Below, one piece after another: positions 13,327-25,744 of a DNA stretch of 64,000 nt. The first letter of the stretch is position 1. Every line of letters begins with the position of its first letter. The stretch lies in NCBI GenBank assembly GCA_949130495.1, contig OX422221.1:482891159-482955158 (forward strand). The letters run 5' to 3'. The notes below the pieces were generated by a model that was given only the letters and a program-made list of their open reading frames with translations, had not been told where the DNA came from and did no database searches. The stretch is from Sambucus nigra (lineage: Eukaryota; Streptophyta; Magnoliopsida; Dipsacales; Adoxaceae). A program made the position numbers and the translations under genes.

Positions 13327-13659
13327 TATTACTACTCCTCAGCCAAGAAAGAGGGTTTTATCAAATTGAAGAAAAAGACTACAACCTATCAAGTGAATAA
13401 TATTGAGCCCAATAGTGAATCTAAAGTTAAAAATTTTGATACATGATATGAGACAGAATTAGTCAAGGGACGGATCATGGAAATAACTGAAAGTATCATT
13501 CTGGACGACGATAAGACGAAGAGGAATACACATATCATCTCAACTCTAGAGCCAATACTTAAATAGAAATTGATTGTGTTCATGAGGCAGCAGAGAAATG
13601 TATTTGGTTGGGTCCATGAGGATATGTCGAGGACTGATCCCATTTTCATTTGTTATGAG

Positions 13660-14500
13660 CTCAATGTAAATAAGGATGCCAAGTCAATCAAAAAGAGATG
13701 AAGGGTTTTCTATACCGAAAAGTATCAAACTATCTAAGAAGAGGTCGAGAAATTTCAAAAGGCCTGATTTATTAAAGATGTGAAGTATTTAGTCTGGTTG
13801 GCCAACGTTGTAATGGTCAATAAGAATAATGATAAATGGATGATATGTGTAGATTTCACTGATTTAAATAAATCTTGCCTAAAAAACCATTTCACCTTAC
13901 ATAGAATCGATCAATGGGTGGACACTACGTCAAGAAATGAGATTTTAAGCTTCATGGATGCCTACTCTCGGTACAACCAGATAAAAATGAAACTGGAAGA
14001 CAAGGAAAGTACAACCTTCATCACCAGCCAAGGAACTTATTGCTACAACATAATGCCTTTTGGGCTTAAGAACAGTGGGGCGACATACCAGAGGTTGGTA
14101 AAAACCTATTTAAAAAGAAGATAGGCAGGCATATGGAGGTTTATGTGGATGATATGTTAACAAAGAGCAAGAAAACTTCAGACCATATCAGTGATCTCAG
14201 CCCGACATTTGACCAATTACAAAAGCATCTGACGAAAATAAATTTGACCAAGTGTGTGTTTAAGGTCCAATAAGGAATGTTCCTAGGCTTTATGGTCAAT
14301 TAAAGGGGTATTGAAGATAATCCAGAAAATATAAAATCTTTGATCGAAATGCAATCACCAGCCTACAAGAAAGATTTTTAAAGGCTCACAGGCCGAGTAG
14401 CAGCTTTAAACAGATTTGTTTCCCGAGAAACAAATAGGTGCTTACCATTTTTCAAGGTGTTGAGATAGACTTTTTAGTGGAATGAAAAATATGAAGAAGC
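13660..14500 (+). pseudogene. Reverse transcriptase domain of Tat element 1 (disrupted)
   Basis: The main open piece (13780-14124) covers the fingers and palm: KWMICVDFTDLNKSC, then SFMDAYSRYNQIKM with the first catalytic Asp, then YNIMPFGLKNSGATYQRL. A frameshift follows. The catalytic YVDD box itself is still intact at 14142-14153, and the thumb continues to about 14480 with ALNRFVSRE, interrupted by several stops. Upstream, the residues before 13780 are broken by stops in the region that normally binds the template. Confidence 0.9.
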
Positions 14501-14960
14501 ATTCGAGAAGTTAAATAAGTACCTGGGATTACCACCATTTCTATCCCAACCAATTTTTGGAAAGAAATTGTATTTATACTTAGTTATTTCTGAGTCAGTA
14601 GTGAGTTCGGCATTGATCAAACAGGATAATGGAATACAAAAACTAGTTTATTACACCAACAAAGTGTTCAAGGGAGCCAAGATCAGATATCCACCCTCGA
14701 AAATGTTGGCTTTCGCACTTATTAAAGCTTCTAAGTGTATGAAACCTTATTTCCAAGAACATACTATAGCGGTGTTTATTGATCTACGTCTTCGACAAGC
14801 AGTCCACAAACCTGAGAAGTCAGGAAGATTGATGTTCTAGGAAATGGGGCTTGGAGAATATGACATTACATATAAACGAATATCTTCATTAAAAGGCTAA
14901 GCTTTGTCAAATTTTATTTCTGAATTCACCTATCCAGAGGTTCTCAACCAATAAAACTTG
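14500..14960 (+). pseudogene. First (retroviral-type) RNase H domain of Tat element 1
   Basis: The open piece 14568-14840 carries LYLYLVISESVVSSALI, VYYTNKVFKGAKIRYPPSKM and ALIKASKCMKPYFQEHTI. These are the usual blocks of the RT-linked RNase H that removes RNA from the hybrid during reverse transcription. It follows the RT thumb directly. Confidence 0.85.
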
Positions 14961-15109
14961 CATGCCAAGTAAATTTCTAAAGAAGAGAGTTCAGATCAAA
15001 ATCAAGATGAAATCATTGTCGATCAACCTGATTCATCTAAAACCTAGGAGCTAGCCCAAAAATATTCAGAAGAGAGCAAGAAGTTATTCCATCCTAGAGT
15101 ACTATCTGA

Positions 15110-15575
15110 AGAAATCTTCAATAATGATATTCTATTATGGAATCTATACGTCGATGGTTCTTCATGTGCAACTAGAAGCGGAGCATGTATAATACTCAAA
15201 ACTCTTGATGATATTCATGTTGCATATGCACTTAGGTTATAATTCAAAGCCTCAAACAATGAGTCATAATACGAAGCTTTAATAGTTGGACTATATTTAT
15301 CCCATTCATTAGGCGTTGAGCAAGTAATGGCGCACAATGATTCAAAGTTCATGGTCAAACAAGTGCTTCAGCTATATGGATTCAAGGGGGAGTTGATGAC
15401 TAGATACCTTGCCAAAATCATGGAAGTAATTTTCAAGCTCTCAACTATGAAAATGCACTGGATTCCAAAAATATCCAACACCTGAGAAGATGCACTTGCT
15501 CAGCTAGCATCAACAACCAGAATTGAACTTAAGCGCACCATATCAATGGAGATCCTAGCTAATGGGAGCATTGAC
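15110..15575 (+). pseudogene. Second (plant aRNase H-type) domain of Tat element 1
   Basis: A separate RNase H fold is readable from WNLYVDGSSCATRSGA (about 15139) through FKASNNES and YEALIVGL (about 15243-15285) to AHNDSKFMVKQV (about 15332-15365), with a few stops. The acidic residues of VDG, the YEAL glutamate and the NDS aspartate are kept. An additional RNase H between the first RNase H and integrase is diagnostic of the Tat lineage of Ty3/gypsy elements. Confidence 0.8.
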
Positions 15576-15639
15576 GATGATTTGATGATTAATTTTATTG
15601 TTATATATTAGGGACCTTCCTAGATAGGCCCAATTAAAG

Positions 15640-16838
15640 ATTATATTGAGGATGATAACCTGCCACCTTATCCCAAATAGGCCAAGAAGTTCTGATATAA
15701 AGCAACAAGATATGTGTTTGATAAATGAGTTTTATACAAAAAGGGATTGCCAATATTCTTGCTACGTTGTGTTTATCCAAGGGAAGTGGAAGATTTCATC
15801 AAAGAGATCCACGAATGTTCTTATGGAGCTCACTCAGCTTGTCGGTCTCTGATACAACGAATTACCACTCAGGGATACTACTAGATGACTATAAGGGCAG
15901 ATTGTACATTCTTTGGAAGAAAGTGTGACAAATTACAGGAGTTCTCTTTAATTCATAATACACCTAATGCCGCTTTAACACCCACAATTTCACCTTAGCC
16001 ATTTGTTGTTTGGGGGATTGACTTGGTCGGCCCACTGCTGACCACCAAGGTAGGTTCAAATATTTGGTTGTTGATGTTGATTACTCACCAAATGGGTGGA
16101 ATCAGAACCATTGGTAGACATGCCTTCTAAGAAGGTGTACCTGTTTATTTGGAAGAATAACATATGCAGATATGGGCTACCATATGCCTTATTACAGATC
16201 ATAGAACACAATTCGATAATGATGAATTTGAGGCATATTGTGTCTAGTCCAAGATCTATAAAATTCATTCAACACCAGGCCATCCTTAAAGTAATGGTCA
16301 AATAGAAGTAACAAATATGACTTTTCCCTAAGAGTTGAAGAAAAGTTTTGAATCTTCCAAGGGCAAGTGGATCAATGAGCTACATTCTGTGCTTTGGGCT
16401 TATAGAACCACGTCGCGAACAACAACTGAAGGAACACAATACCTGCCTACATTTGGGACTGAAGCCATGGTTGTAGCCGAGCTAGGCATACTAACCCACA
16501 AGGTGTTAAATTTTGATTCTCCGATCAGTGACTTGATGCGGTGACTAGATCTTGACATGTTATAAGAAGTCTGAGAAGATGCTTCCATGAGAAATGTTGA
16601 TTATTAACACAAAGTCACTCATTTTTATAATAAAAGGGTTAAGACGACTAACCTTAAACAAGGTGAATATGTTCTTAAGAAGGTGGTATAGAAGAACAAA
16701 AATATTGAGGCTAATTGGCATGGACCATATCAGATTTCTGCTATCATCTGACTAGGAACCTATTGAATTTAGACTTTGGAAGGGGAAGAATTTAAAAATC
16801 CCCAAAATACCGAGCATCTCCAAAAGTATTATGAATGA
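15640..16838 (+). pseudogene. Integrase domain of Tat element 1 (disrupted)
   Basis: The zinc-binding N-terminal part is readable across two frames at 15700-15950. The core starts at WGIDLVGPLL (about 16014) with the first Asp and continues through the TKWVESEPLVDMPSKKVYLF segment. The block around the second Asp is degraded (IIEHNSIMMN in place of TDNGTQF). The segment at 16335-16544 has INELHSVLWAYRTTSRTTT and FGTEAMVVAELG. The C-terminal end reads NTEHLQKYY before a stop at about 16836. Numerous stops and frameshifts make it non-functional. Confidence 0.85.
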
Positions 16839-16849
16839 TTCAAGGGATT

Positions 16850-17480
16850 GTCACTATTGTATTTCCTTTGATTTTATGAGATAAGTTTTAATAAAATATT
16901 GATTTTAGTCCCTTCAATTTTTTATTTTTTTCAGAGTGAGATTATATATCATCACACAAAAATAAGCAAATAAGAAAACACAACAAGTCAAAATGTTGGT
17001 TGCCTATCAACAGTACGTAAGAACTTGCTCAGTCAAATGCAAACTTCATGTACGATTTCGTATAAACAAGTTACGAACAAGAAGTAAATATTCCTTCATT
17101 ATGGATTTGTATAAATAAGTTATGAACAAGAAGTCTTATCCGACTAAGTCAAAGGAAAACAATCCTAAAATACTTAGTCGGCAAAAATAATTTAATTCAT
17201 GTATGACTTTGATCACGAATAAGAAGTTAATTCACTTAAGGTATGATTTTGTATAAACAACTTAAGAACAAGAAGCGTAAAACTTCGTATACAATTAAAA
17301 AGGTTACAAATAAATTTTACCCAATTAAGTTAAATGTAGGAAGACATACAAATATTTCTAGGATACTGGGGTAGAAACATATATTCCTCATAAACTTGGC
17401 CACCAATGATACCTAATGTTAAATTTGGATTAATATATCAAGTGTATTAGTAGCATCGATGGCATTACAATCACTTATTG
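16850..17480. repeat. Spacer between pol and aORF with degenerate tandem repeats
   Basis: Between the convergent ends of pol and the antisense aORF there are at least four degenerate copies of a roughly 48-bp unit built on GTATAAACAAGTTACGAACAAGAAG (about 17040-17290). The equivalent place in Tat element 2 (62838-63065) also holds tandem repeats, of a different sequence. Confidence 0.6.
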
Positions 17481-17580
17481 ACTAATTGATTAAAATAATT
17501 ATAAGTTAACAACAAAAACAAATGGATTCTCATTCAAAAAAACTATATTACATTCAAATGAATAACAAAATGCATAAAAA

Positions 17581-20500
17581 TTATTCAACAGGACGTTTCC
17601 TTTCAGGTTTGGAGGTCGGAAGAGGTGGCTGAATTCTTTCCATTCTAGGAGGAGGATCATCCAAAGTATAGAGATAATTAATGAAGTTAAAATCACTTAC
17701 CATCCTTATGTTGCTGCTGCTCGACACATTGATCAGGTGAGGAAGACGAATGATATCATGGGAATCATGTAAAATAGAGTCTCCCAAGTATTTAGTGATC
17801 AAGCATCAGGTAATATCATCAATAGGGATCCATGAAGTGTTAAACTTAAAAGGGGTATTATTGGAGTCTAAGAGACGAGGTTCATTCCAGTACCACAGTT
17901 GACTATTACGATCATGATTCAACAAAGTCAAATAATTAGTCCAACTCCACTTACAGCCTTCATGATGGGATTGAGCTAGGTGATCATCTACATGAACTAA
18001 AGTTTCATTGTAACCGCTCATCCACACCTTTATGTGTTATTTGTGAAATTTAAAGGTCAACCTTTCAACTTGCTGTTGAAGGTTCTTCAAAACACTATCT
18101 TTCACCTTCAACTGTGTGGATTGGTCGAAAAGAGCTTTATCTTTAGCTTCCAGCTTTGTATAGAAGTCTATAATAGCCTGATTCTTTCCTTTCAGCTGGA
18201 CATCCTCGTCTGATAAGTTTTTCTTGGTCCTATCTTCTTCAACAGATGGTTAGCCGATTCTTTGTTGTTTGGATGATGATACAGGTTTGGATTTCTTTGC
18301 TATTTCAAGCTCTTCCATCAACCTGGCATTCTCATTCTCCAAAAAGAAGGCACCTTCATCGGTACCACTACTATAATACTTTTTTAAAGTTTCCATCTCA
18401 TTACAATGTTTAATATTCTAATCGTCCTAGAGTTGGGCGATCACTCTATATTCATGAAGTTCACGATTCAATAAAAACTCTTTCCTCCTGAATGAAGAAT
18501 CATACTTTTCTAGTTTCTCCTCAAAACCCTAGCATTCACTCAATTCCTTACGCTTGGATTTGTAGTCAGCATGCAGTAGAGCTTTAACTTCATTATGGTA
18601 TGCCTACAAGTATTTAATCATCTCATAATATGCAACATTATTGGATACATCCCGATCAAGAAGATATTTGAGATATGTGTGTGCATCCTTTGCTTGATCA
18701 GAAGCGTCTGTGCTAAGAAAGTCTGTTAATTCCTCATCTGTCAATCCAAGTGGCCAGCTTTGAATAGATTTTTACAGCGTTTGAGTAGGTCAAAATCAGC
18801 GGAGGAAATTTGTTCCATTTTGGCAATAAACTATAAAGATAAAGTAACACTTGATCAACAATAAAATGAAACATAATAGTAGGAAAGCGGTAAGTAATTA
18901 ATGAAGAAGTTCTTTCATTGATAAATGGTAAAGTTAAAAGTGCATCATAACAAGACATAAAGAAAACAAAAGAAAGGTGCAAAATACAAAGATAAGAATT
19001 CGAACAAGTCTACACCTTCTTATTATCCTTCTCAGCTTCAGGCTTTATATCCTGGTCAATAGAAGGGGGATTTAAGTCAACTTGAGCTTTGCCTTGCTCG
19101 ACTGGAGGAGTAATGGACTCAATGGCCATAGAAGATTCCCCCAAACCTATATCATCATCAATTTCATTATTAAGATTGATAGGGGAGCATGGGTCATGCC
19201 TTAAAAATAACTCTGAATCCTCAGTAGTGCCAACTTCCCTCAACACTGTCGACCAACCATCCTTTAGGAATTTCTTCATAGCACACGATATATGGGAAAA
19301 AATAGTAGAGATGGACTTATCCCAGCCCTTGTTGAAGTAATCCTCCCTGGTTTTATTTCTCTTAGTCTTTTCAATAGTAAGGTCAACATACAATTTGTAT
19401 ACTTTCTCTTCAACATCCTTTGCCCTGAACTCAACTTGAGCAGAGGCCAAAGAAGCCATAATCAAAGTTTCCTCAGATTTTTATCGATGTTTTTCGACAG
19501 TCCTAATCTTCTCCTCCCAATCCTTATGTTGTGTCTCCAAAGATTGTCTGGATTCCTCTAGGGATTTACTAAGACCTTCAAAGGCCTCCTCAACTTCTCC
19601 TGAAGAAGGACGCAACTTATCATCCTTCTCCATCATTTGGTTGTAATCAACTAAGAACTTAAAGAAAACAAACAAGTCGGTAAAAAATCAAAGAATACAT
19701 GAACAGTATCCGACCAACTTCAAATATTAAAATTTACCAAGGCTAAGCTCTAGGTAGCCCGCTTCGATAGTTTTGATCGAAACATTGAACCAGCAATAGC
19801 TCTATGGTCTGGAAGGGTACTAGTTTCGATAAACTTCCTAGCCAATGTAGGACTAAAGGCTAGATACAATCCAGTAATAGATGGGACATTATCAACCAAG
19901 CCCAATTTGTTAGCATTAATGACCTTCTCAACCTTCTTATTAGTAGGAAATATCCTTAGTATCTTGAAAAGAGACTCATCACCTTTGGGGTCTGGGGGCT
20001 TCTTACCAGCCTCAACCTTCTTCTTTTGGGCATTAGTATCAACTAGTTTCTTAGCACCATCAATAGAATCATCCTATAGAAGGTTGGAAGTTTTCCTCTT
20101 TCACATGCTAACAGAAAGGGGAAGACCAGAATCAAGAGAAGAAGAAGTGCCAACTTTAGCACCAACACCAGTAGATTTAGGGGTTGAGGAACTAAACACT
20201 GGATATCTCTCCAAATTAATTACAATTAAAGATCAATAGTTGTTGGCTAAGTTGTAAAAGAGGTGATGAAAATTTTATACTCTAGCAATAGAAGATGATT
20301 GGGTATGACGTTCTCCTGTTCTTTGGATCATACCCCACAAGAATTTCAGTTCTTCCAAATTGAATTCACTCATTTTGGGGCACTTTTTCTTACGTTCTTC
20401 TGTAGCATAAAAATAAACAGTAATAGTTAGCACATATTATAAAAGAAAGCAGTAAAGAAAGGTAAGAATTGAAATAACAACCTATCTCATTCCCTCACTA

Positions 20501-20994
20501 AGGGAATTTGGGACTATAGTAGGCCACCCCATTTTCAAGTGGGGCATGTTGACAGTTCTTAACTATCAAAGCATGAATCTAATAATCCTTATTGGAATCC
20601 AACATATTTAATACTTAATCCTTTTTGGCTTGTTCAGTTTTCAAATAATAAGTGTTCTCTCTTAGAATAGCCCATTTATAGCAGAAGATGATTTCTGGAC
20701 TCCTAATATGGGTCCCATAGATTTCATTTAATCTATTCACCCAATTTATAACCCTCCAAGTGTTGGGGGATACTCTTGGTGGAACGATATCGAAATATTG
20801 GCAGAAATGAAGAAGAAAAGGTTTGGTGGAAATGTGAAACCACACCCAGTTATAAATAAGGCTGGGATCCAATGACCCTCAGCCAAATAAATATATGTCT
20901 ATAGGATCATGGGGGATTTCAAACTCAACCTAAGATGGGATTTTCTTTTCTACCCTAAATTACTCAGAGAATCCTCGTCAACTATGTGAACCAT
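17581..20994 (-). pseudogene. Antisense aORF of Tat element 1 (gypsy-type transposon protein)
   Basis: Transcribed against pol, this gene starts at ATG 20994 (MVHIVDEDSL) and ends with KRPVE at 17581. Three parts can be seen. An N-terminal domain (20872-20615) resembles the putative gypsy-type transposon domain (Transposase_28): FLLHFCQYFDIVPPRVSPNT and WRVINWVNRLNEI. A central basic part (about 20200-19780) leads into a coiled coil (19675-19010: EVEEAFEGLSKSLEES) with an acidic tail containing HDPCSPINLNNE. A C-terminal domain (18027-17581) has VWMSGYNETL and EGCKWSWTNYL. The same order is found in the plus-strand gene at 59051-62415. Stops and frameshifts are present throughout and some gaps look like introns. 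Tat-lineage elements are known to carry extra, often antisense, genes here; their function is unknown. Confidence 0.75.
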
Positions 20995-21180
20995 GGTTTA
21001 GAAAGAAAGAAAATGAACAAAAACGGAGAGAAAGAAAGAATTCTTATAGAAAATTAAGGATTCGAAAAGAACTATTGAAGAAAAAGATGAAGGACAGCAA
21101 ACGATCGCACAAAAGCTTAGAAATAATTGCTACAGTTCAAAGATTTGAGGTAAGGAAAAATCTAAAAAAAAGCCTCCCGC

Positions 21181-21190
21181 CTTTTATATC
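21181..21190 (-). promoter_or_regulatory. TATA box of the antisense aORF promoter (element 1)
   Basis: On the minus strand the sequence reads GATATAAAAGGCGGG, about 190 bp upstream of the aORF start at 20994. The equivalent gene in element 2 has CCTATAAATAAG at the same distance from its ATG. Confidence 0.55.
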
Positions 21191-21465
21191 TTGCCTCGAA
21201 AACAACGAAAGTAATGATTAAATGTACTAACGATTGACAGTCTGATGGATTCGCAATATAGATGGTGTAAAATACCCATTTACCCGTTGGCCGTTCACTA
21301 AATTTGAATGATTTAAAAAAATACCATCTTTAAATAGTATCGGTAAATTTTCACAGGTATGGGAGATCGGCTACCGACTAAGCATAGTGGAAACACTCTG
21401 AGCTACTTCGAGAATTGAATGCTCCATACTTTCATGCAATCATCAAGAATAAAACATTGGGGGCT

Positions 21466-21477
21466 TATGTTGATACC
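21466..21477 (+). other. Polypurine tract of Tat element 1
   Basis: ATTGGGGGCTTA lies immediately before the 3' LTR. A G-rich tract at this site primes plus-strand synthesis in LTR elements. Confidence 0.7.
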
Positions 21478-21988
21478 AAAAAATATCCGTCTACGTAGAC
21501 CAATTAGAAGTGTGAACACTTATCCTCTTACATAGTAGAAATCCTAATTAGTAGATAGTAAGTCGGCAAAAATGCCGACCAACACACAGAATGCTGACCA
21601 TCAATACAAATGAAAGGTCACCTCCTCAAAAGTCTTATCACATGTGGTTAGCATAACCAATTGTCATATTCATTATGTACGAATGTAAATGCCTAAATAT
21701 ATAAAGGCATTCCATATCTTGGAATTCCAACCCTTGACCTTCGTGTCACTATATATACGTTGTATCCCATTCATCAAGGTCAAGGTAGAATGGATCCTAG
21801 GCTATTGTTACTGACAAGAGTACCTAGCTTTTTGTACATCTAAAATCAATACAATCATAGTGGATGTTGGCTTTCTTATGCAGCTGAACCACTTTAAAAA
21901 TTCCATTTCTCTCTTTCATTTAACATTGTAATTTCATACTTTATCTGTGATTATAAAATTGGATCAAGTCTAGTTTCTTACATCAACA
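21478..21988 (+). mobile_element. 3' LTR of Tat element 1
   Basis: The 511-bp partner of 10396-10951, starting TGTTGATACC and ending CATCAACA. Shared landmarks are GTCTACGTAGACCAAT near the start, CCTAAATATATAAAGGCATTCC, GGATCCTAGG, and GATTATAAAATTGGATCAAG near the end. Here the TATA region reads CACTATATATACG. It is 45 bp shorter than the 5' copy through small deletions. Confidence 0.9.
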
Positions 21989-23126
21989 CCTGACCAAAAG
22001 ACCTTAAACCCATCCTCAACAAACTCCCACAGGTAAACTATCCCAAGCAGAAAGGTAAGAGACCTAATTCCCTTAAAATAAAACCTAGTGGGGTTAATGT
22101 GAAAAAGAAATAAATTGATAAAATCCCAAAATCTCTCCTCGGGACCTTCTACCGATAGGCTAAAAGCTTCAAGGACCTTCTACTCTTCGATAAATGAAAG
22201 AATTTTTGGTTCGAACACCCCAACCTAATAATTATTACAATGCCGATCCTATCTCCCCCAGCCACTCAAAGGACCTGATCACACTCCTATCAACAGAGGT
22301 TCCCACCAACTTTGAAAAGGGCATCATAACTCGACTTCGACCCATTTTTTCACTTTGTTCTCTCCCAAGAATTCTAAATACTCAATTTTATTCTAAAACG
22401 TTTTAAAGAAGTTTGTACTTCGGAGAAGTCTCTTTCGTTCAGGAAAATTCATACTTTTGGAATGTCACTTGAGTCCCAAAAGATGTTTGTACTTCTAAAA
22501 AGTAACATCCGAAAGAAAAACAAAGGAAAACGTGTGTGCATTCCATGGAATTGGACACTTCTAAATGAATCTCTTCCCGACTAAATGGAGCTATGCCCAC
22601 TCGACCACCTCAAGTGGGGACACTTGCCCGAGAAAAAATCAATTCATGCTACAAAGGTAAGGAAAGCTTACTCGAATTTTTGGTCAACTACCCAAATATA
22701 TATTTACGATAAAAGAACCTCTGCCCAAATTTTGGGAAAATATCCCATATATATTGTGATAAACTTTCCATATCTATTTATATCCTTTAGCCTAGCCCTT
22801 GTTTTGGGTTCCGAGTATGCTTTTTTTAAAATTTATATTTTAAGGCCTAGTTTTTAACCCAGAGCCTCTGTTAATTGACTTGGCATGCTTATATGTTAAA
22901 ATATTCGATTCAAATGCCACAACAACAGTTACAAAAATGAGAAAATAGTTTTCAAGATGTTTTGAAGAAACTATTCAATCTAAATATTTTCACAAGACAA
23001 AGTCTAAAATCTTATTACTCCTACCGCTTTTTCGAACGAACAAAGCCCGTCCCCGCTGTGGTAACCCAAATATATGTTTTCATATAAAATTCTTATCAAA
23101 TTTCGGCATATGATTGGACACATGTC
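21989..23126. other. Spacer with no recognised gene
   Basis: Only short frames are present (22194-22406 and 22585-22857), with no family resemblance. The region may include the continuation of the sequence interrupted by Tat element 1. Repeated small motifs such as ACTTCTAAAAAGTAACATCC and GTACTTC occur near 22410-22520. Confidence 0.4.
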
Positions 23127-23579
23127 ACACCCCGCTTAATTATAGCATTGACCTCCACCAAAACTATGTGGGGTGCGAGTAAATAAGTACCATTCTCAGC
23201 ATGTGATAGATATGAGACATTATAAAATGAATACACAAGATAAATATTTAAATTAATCCCAAATGATATTAACAACTGAGCTAAAATGATCTATGACATG
23301 CTAAAACTCCAAATAATAACCCATATAAATTTGGAACTGAATGGCCCCAAAAACTATAAACTGAGTTGCAATGCAAATACGAATAAGAGGAAACTAAATT
23401 AAACTAATACACATAAAGTAAATAATTGCAGTTGAACTTCCAAGAAAGTCTCCAAATAATCCTATGCAGCTGCTCCAAAACTTATCCTGATAAAGTTAGT
23501 CAATGCACAAGGTCAGAGCCCCGAGCATGAATACACACTACTACCTTCAAATAAGGAACGCAAACCCAGAAAGTAGCTG
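23127..23579 (-). mobile_element. Possible U5-like end of the composite repeat element
   Basis: On the minus strand, sequence continuous with the direct repeat at 23580 runs on to GGGGTGTGACA (complement of 23127 on). That ending resembles an LTR terminus (...CA). It includes TGACCTTGTGCATTGAC and CAGCTGCATAGGATTATTTG. The right-hand repeat copy lacks this segment, so it may instead be unrelated flanking DNA. Confidence 0.25.
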
Positions 23580-25430
23580 TAGGAGGGTAGTGAGACTGGG
23601 GTCTATGAATAACTAGAAATGGTGAGGCGTGACCCACTCCAATGGACGCTGTCTCCAAGGTTCTCAAGAACTTCTGGAGCAACTTCTGATGAGACCTTCT
23701 CCTTTTGGTAAAAATGGAGCTCAAGCTGGAACTCCCTCCCCGCAAGAAGATGAACTTCCACAACAATAATAGTAATTTTCTCAAGAGGAGCTCCTGAGAG
23801 TAATGGCTGTCAATGGGGAGTGAAAGAACAAGGCACTTAGAACTTAAAGAGAGCAGGGAGAGAATACTAGAGAGGTTCTGGTGTGATTTTGACAGAGTGA
23901 CTTTGCTATTGAGTTTTTTTCTATCTGTCATGACCTTTCCCAGGGGTCCTATTTATACTTGGGCACTAGGGATGGGTTGGCACTTTTGGAGCCAAAATTT
24001 AGAGGGTTTGTGAGGGACAAAGTCTGCAGTATACTATTTGTCCCTACCTACAGGCAACTCTATCTGTCCCCTCTGGCAGATGCCCCATGGTGCCAACCAA
24101 AGTTCAAAAGAAAATATGTCTTCTAATGGAAAAAATATATGATTTGCTAAATATCTTTTGAAACGGTAACTTTTGGTACAAACTTTATAAACTTGAGGGG
24201 GAGTCTCGAGGACCACCTCCTCTAAAATATTTGTAAGGTTGAGGGGGGTCTTGAGGATCCCTTTCTAAAATAATTTTTCGTGAGAGGGGTTTAGACGACC
24301 CTCTCCTTTAAAATCATTTTATAAAAAGTTATTTTCTTGTGAGCAGCCAGCCCTTTGGTTGCTCACTTCACTTGTGATTAAGTGTGAGGTGTGTGAGGAC
24401 TGGGCAACCATAGGGTCTGCTAATAGTATTTTCTCAATCCTATAGTGCTAAGTGGTTGAGCTTGCTCAACATACCTTATCCCTCAACCGCCAAGCCAAAA
24501 CTCCCAAAAGATCCCAACTGGCCTACTTGAGCCCTGCTTGCTCAACTAGGCAACCTGTATAATAAAATAAGTGTTAGTACTTCTGTTCTTTTTCCATGAT
24601 GAGGGGTTGCTTATAGTAGACACCCCATCATCCTAACTTGGTTTTCTGGGAGCTGAGGGGGAAGGACCTTGCGGGTCCCTCCTCTCATGTAAGTTTCTGC
24701 TATTGAGGAACCCTAGTAGGGGGTTCCTTCTCAAACATCATTTTTGATGTTAAGGAAGCCTAAGGGGGTTCTTTCTCAAATGTCATTTATTCAGGGACCC
24801 TTGCAGAGTCCCTCTCAACTTGGGCTTCTGTAGTGTCCTTTGCGGGGCACTTCTCAGATGTCATTTCTGTAGTGACCCTGGGTGGGGTTCCTTCTCAATA
24901 TGAGTTTCTTTCGGGACCCTGGGGTGGTTCCTTCTCATTATGAGTTTCTGCCGGGACCCTAAGGGGTTTCTGCTCAATATGAGTTTCTGTCGGGACCCTA
25001 GGGTGCTTCCTTCTCAATATGAGTTTCTGTCGGGACCCTAGGTGGGTTTCTTCTCCATATGAGTTTCTGCTTGGACCCTGGGCGTTCCTTCTCAATATGA
25101 GTTTCTGTCGGGACCTTAGGGTGGTTCCTTCTCAATATGAGTTTCTGCCGGGACCCTGGGGGTGGTTCCTCCTCAATATGAGTTTTTTCCAGGACCCTGG
25201 GGGGTTCCTGCTCAATATGAGTTTTTACGGGGACCCTGGGGGGTTCCTGCTCAATATGAGTTTCTACCGGGACCTTGGGGTTATTCTTTCTCAATATGAG
25301 TTTCTGTCGGGACCCTGGGTGGTTACTGCTCAAAATGAGTTTCTACCGGGACCTTGGGGTGGTTCCTTCTCAATATGAGTTTCTGTCGGGACCCTGGGGT
25401 GGTTCCTTCTCAATATGAGTTTCTTCTCAG
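23580..25430. repeat. Left copy of a long direct repeat
   Basis: From TAGGAGGGTAGTGAGACTGG onward this stretch is repeated in the same orientation at 32137-33832, roughly 95% alike by eye. It contains a minus-strand TATA box (complement of TATTTATA at 23950-23957) and ends in the 39/40-bp array. The minus-strand frame 23931-23500 opens just downstream of that TATA and spans the outer boundary of the repeat. Two long direct repeats with an internal promoter fit LTRs of a minus-strand element. Alternatively this is a segmental duplication. Confidence 0.75.
24890..25430. repeat. 39/40-bp minisatellite, about 14 units
   Basis: Each unit is a variant of CTCAATATGAGTTTCTGTCG plus GGACCCTGGGGTGGTTCCTT. 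The TGAGTTT landmarks fall at 24901, 24941, 24980, 25020, 25060, 25098, 25138, 25179, 25218, 25257, 25297, 25336, 25376 and 25416, so the spacing is 38-41 bp, mostly 39-40. The right-hand copy has ten units. Confidence 0.95.
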
Positions 25431-25744
25431 ATGTCATTTCAGCGGTGGAAGGACCCTGGGGGTTTCTTCTATAATATGGAACTTCTACGGTGGAGGGACC
25501 CTGGGGTTCCCTCAACCTCATATTTTCTGTTAGCTGAAGGGGGGACTTTGAGGGACCCTCACCCACAAATATAGTGGTGAAGCTTGAAACACCCTTCTAC
25601 ATTAGCCCTTCGTTTAAAGTCTTTTGTGTTGGGTAGACTAAAAGGCTATGTACGCCATAAATTCATTTTTTTAGGGACCCTAGGGTTCCTTCATCATTCC
25701 CCTTAGGGTCATTAAATGTCCTGTCACTTCATCCCCAGTTTTGT
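25431..25744. other. Linker between minisatellite arrays
   Basis: Non-tandem sequence that still carries GGGACCCT and GGTTCC motifs of the neighbouring array, in degenerate form. Confidence 0.4.

Noticed and set aside
24895..25566. Several overlapping frames in the 39/40-bp array, considered as proline-rich repeat proteins
   Set aside because: The unit length drifts between 38 and 41 bp, so frames shift constantly. The similar peptides in different frames are products of the repeat.
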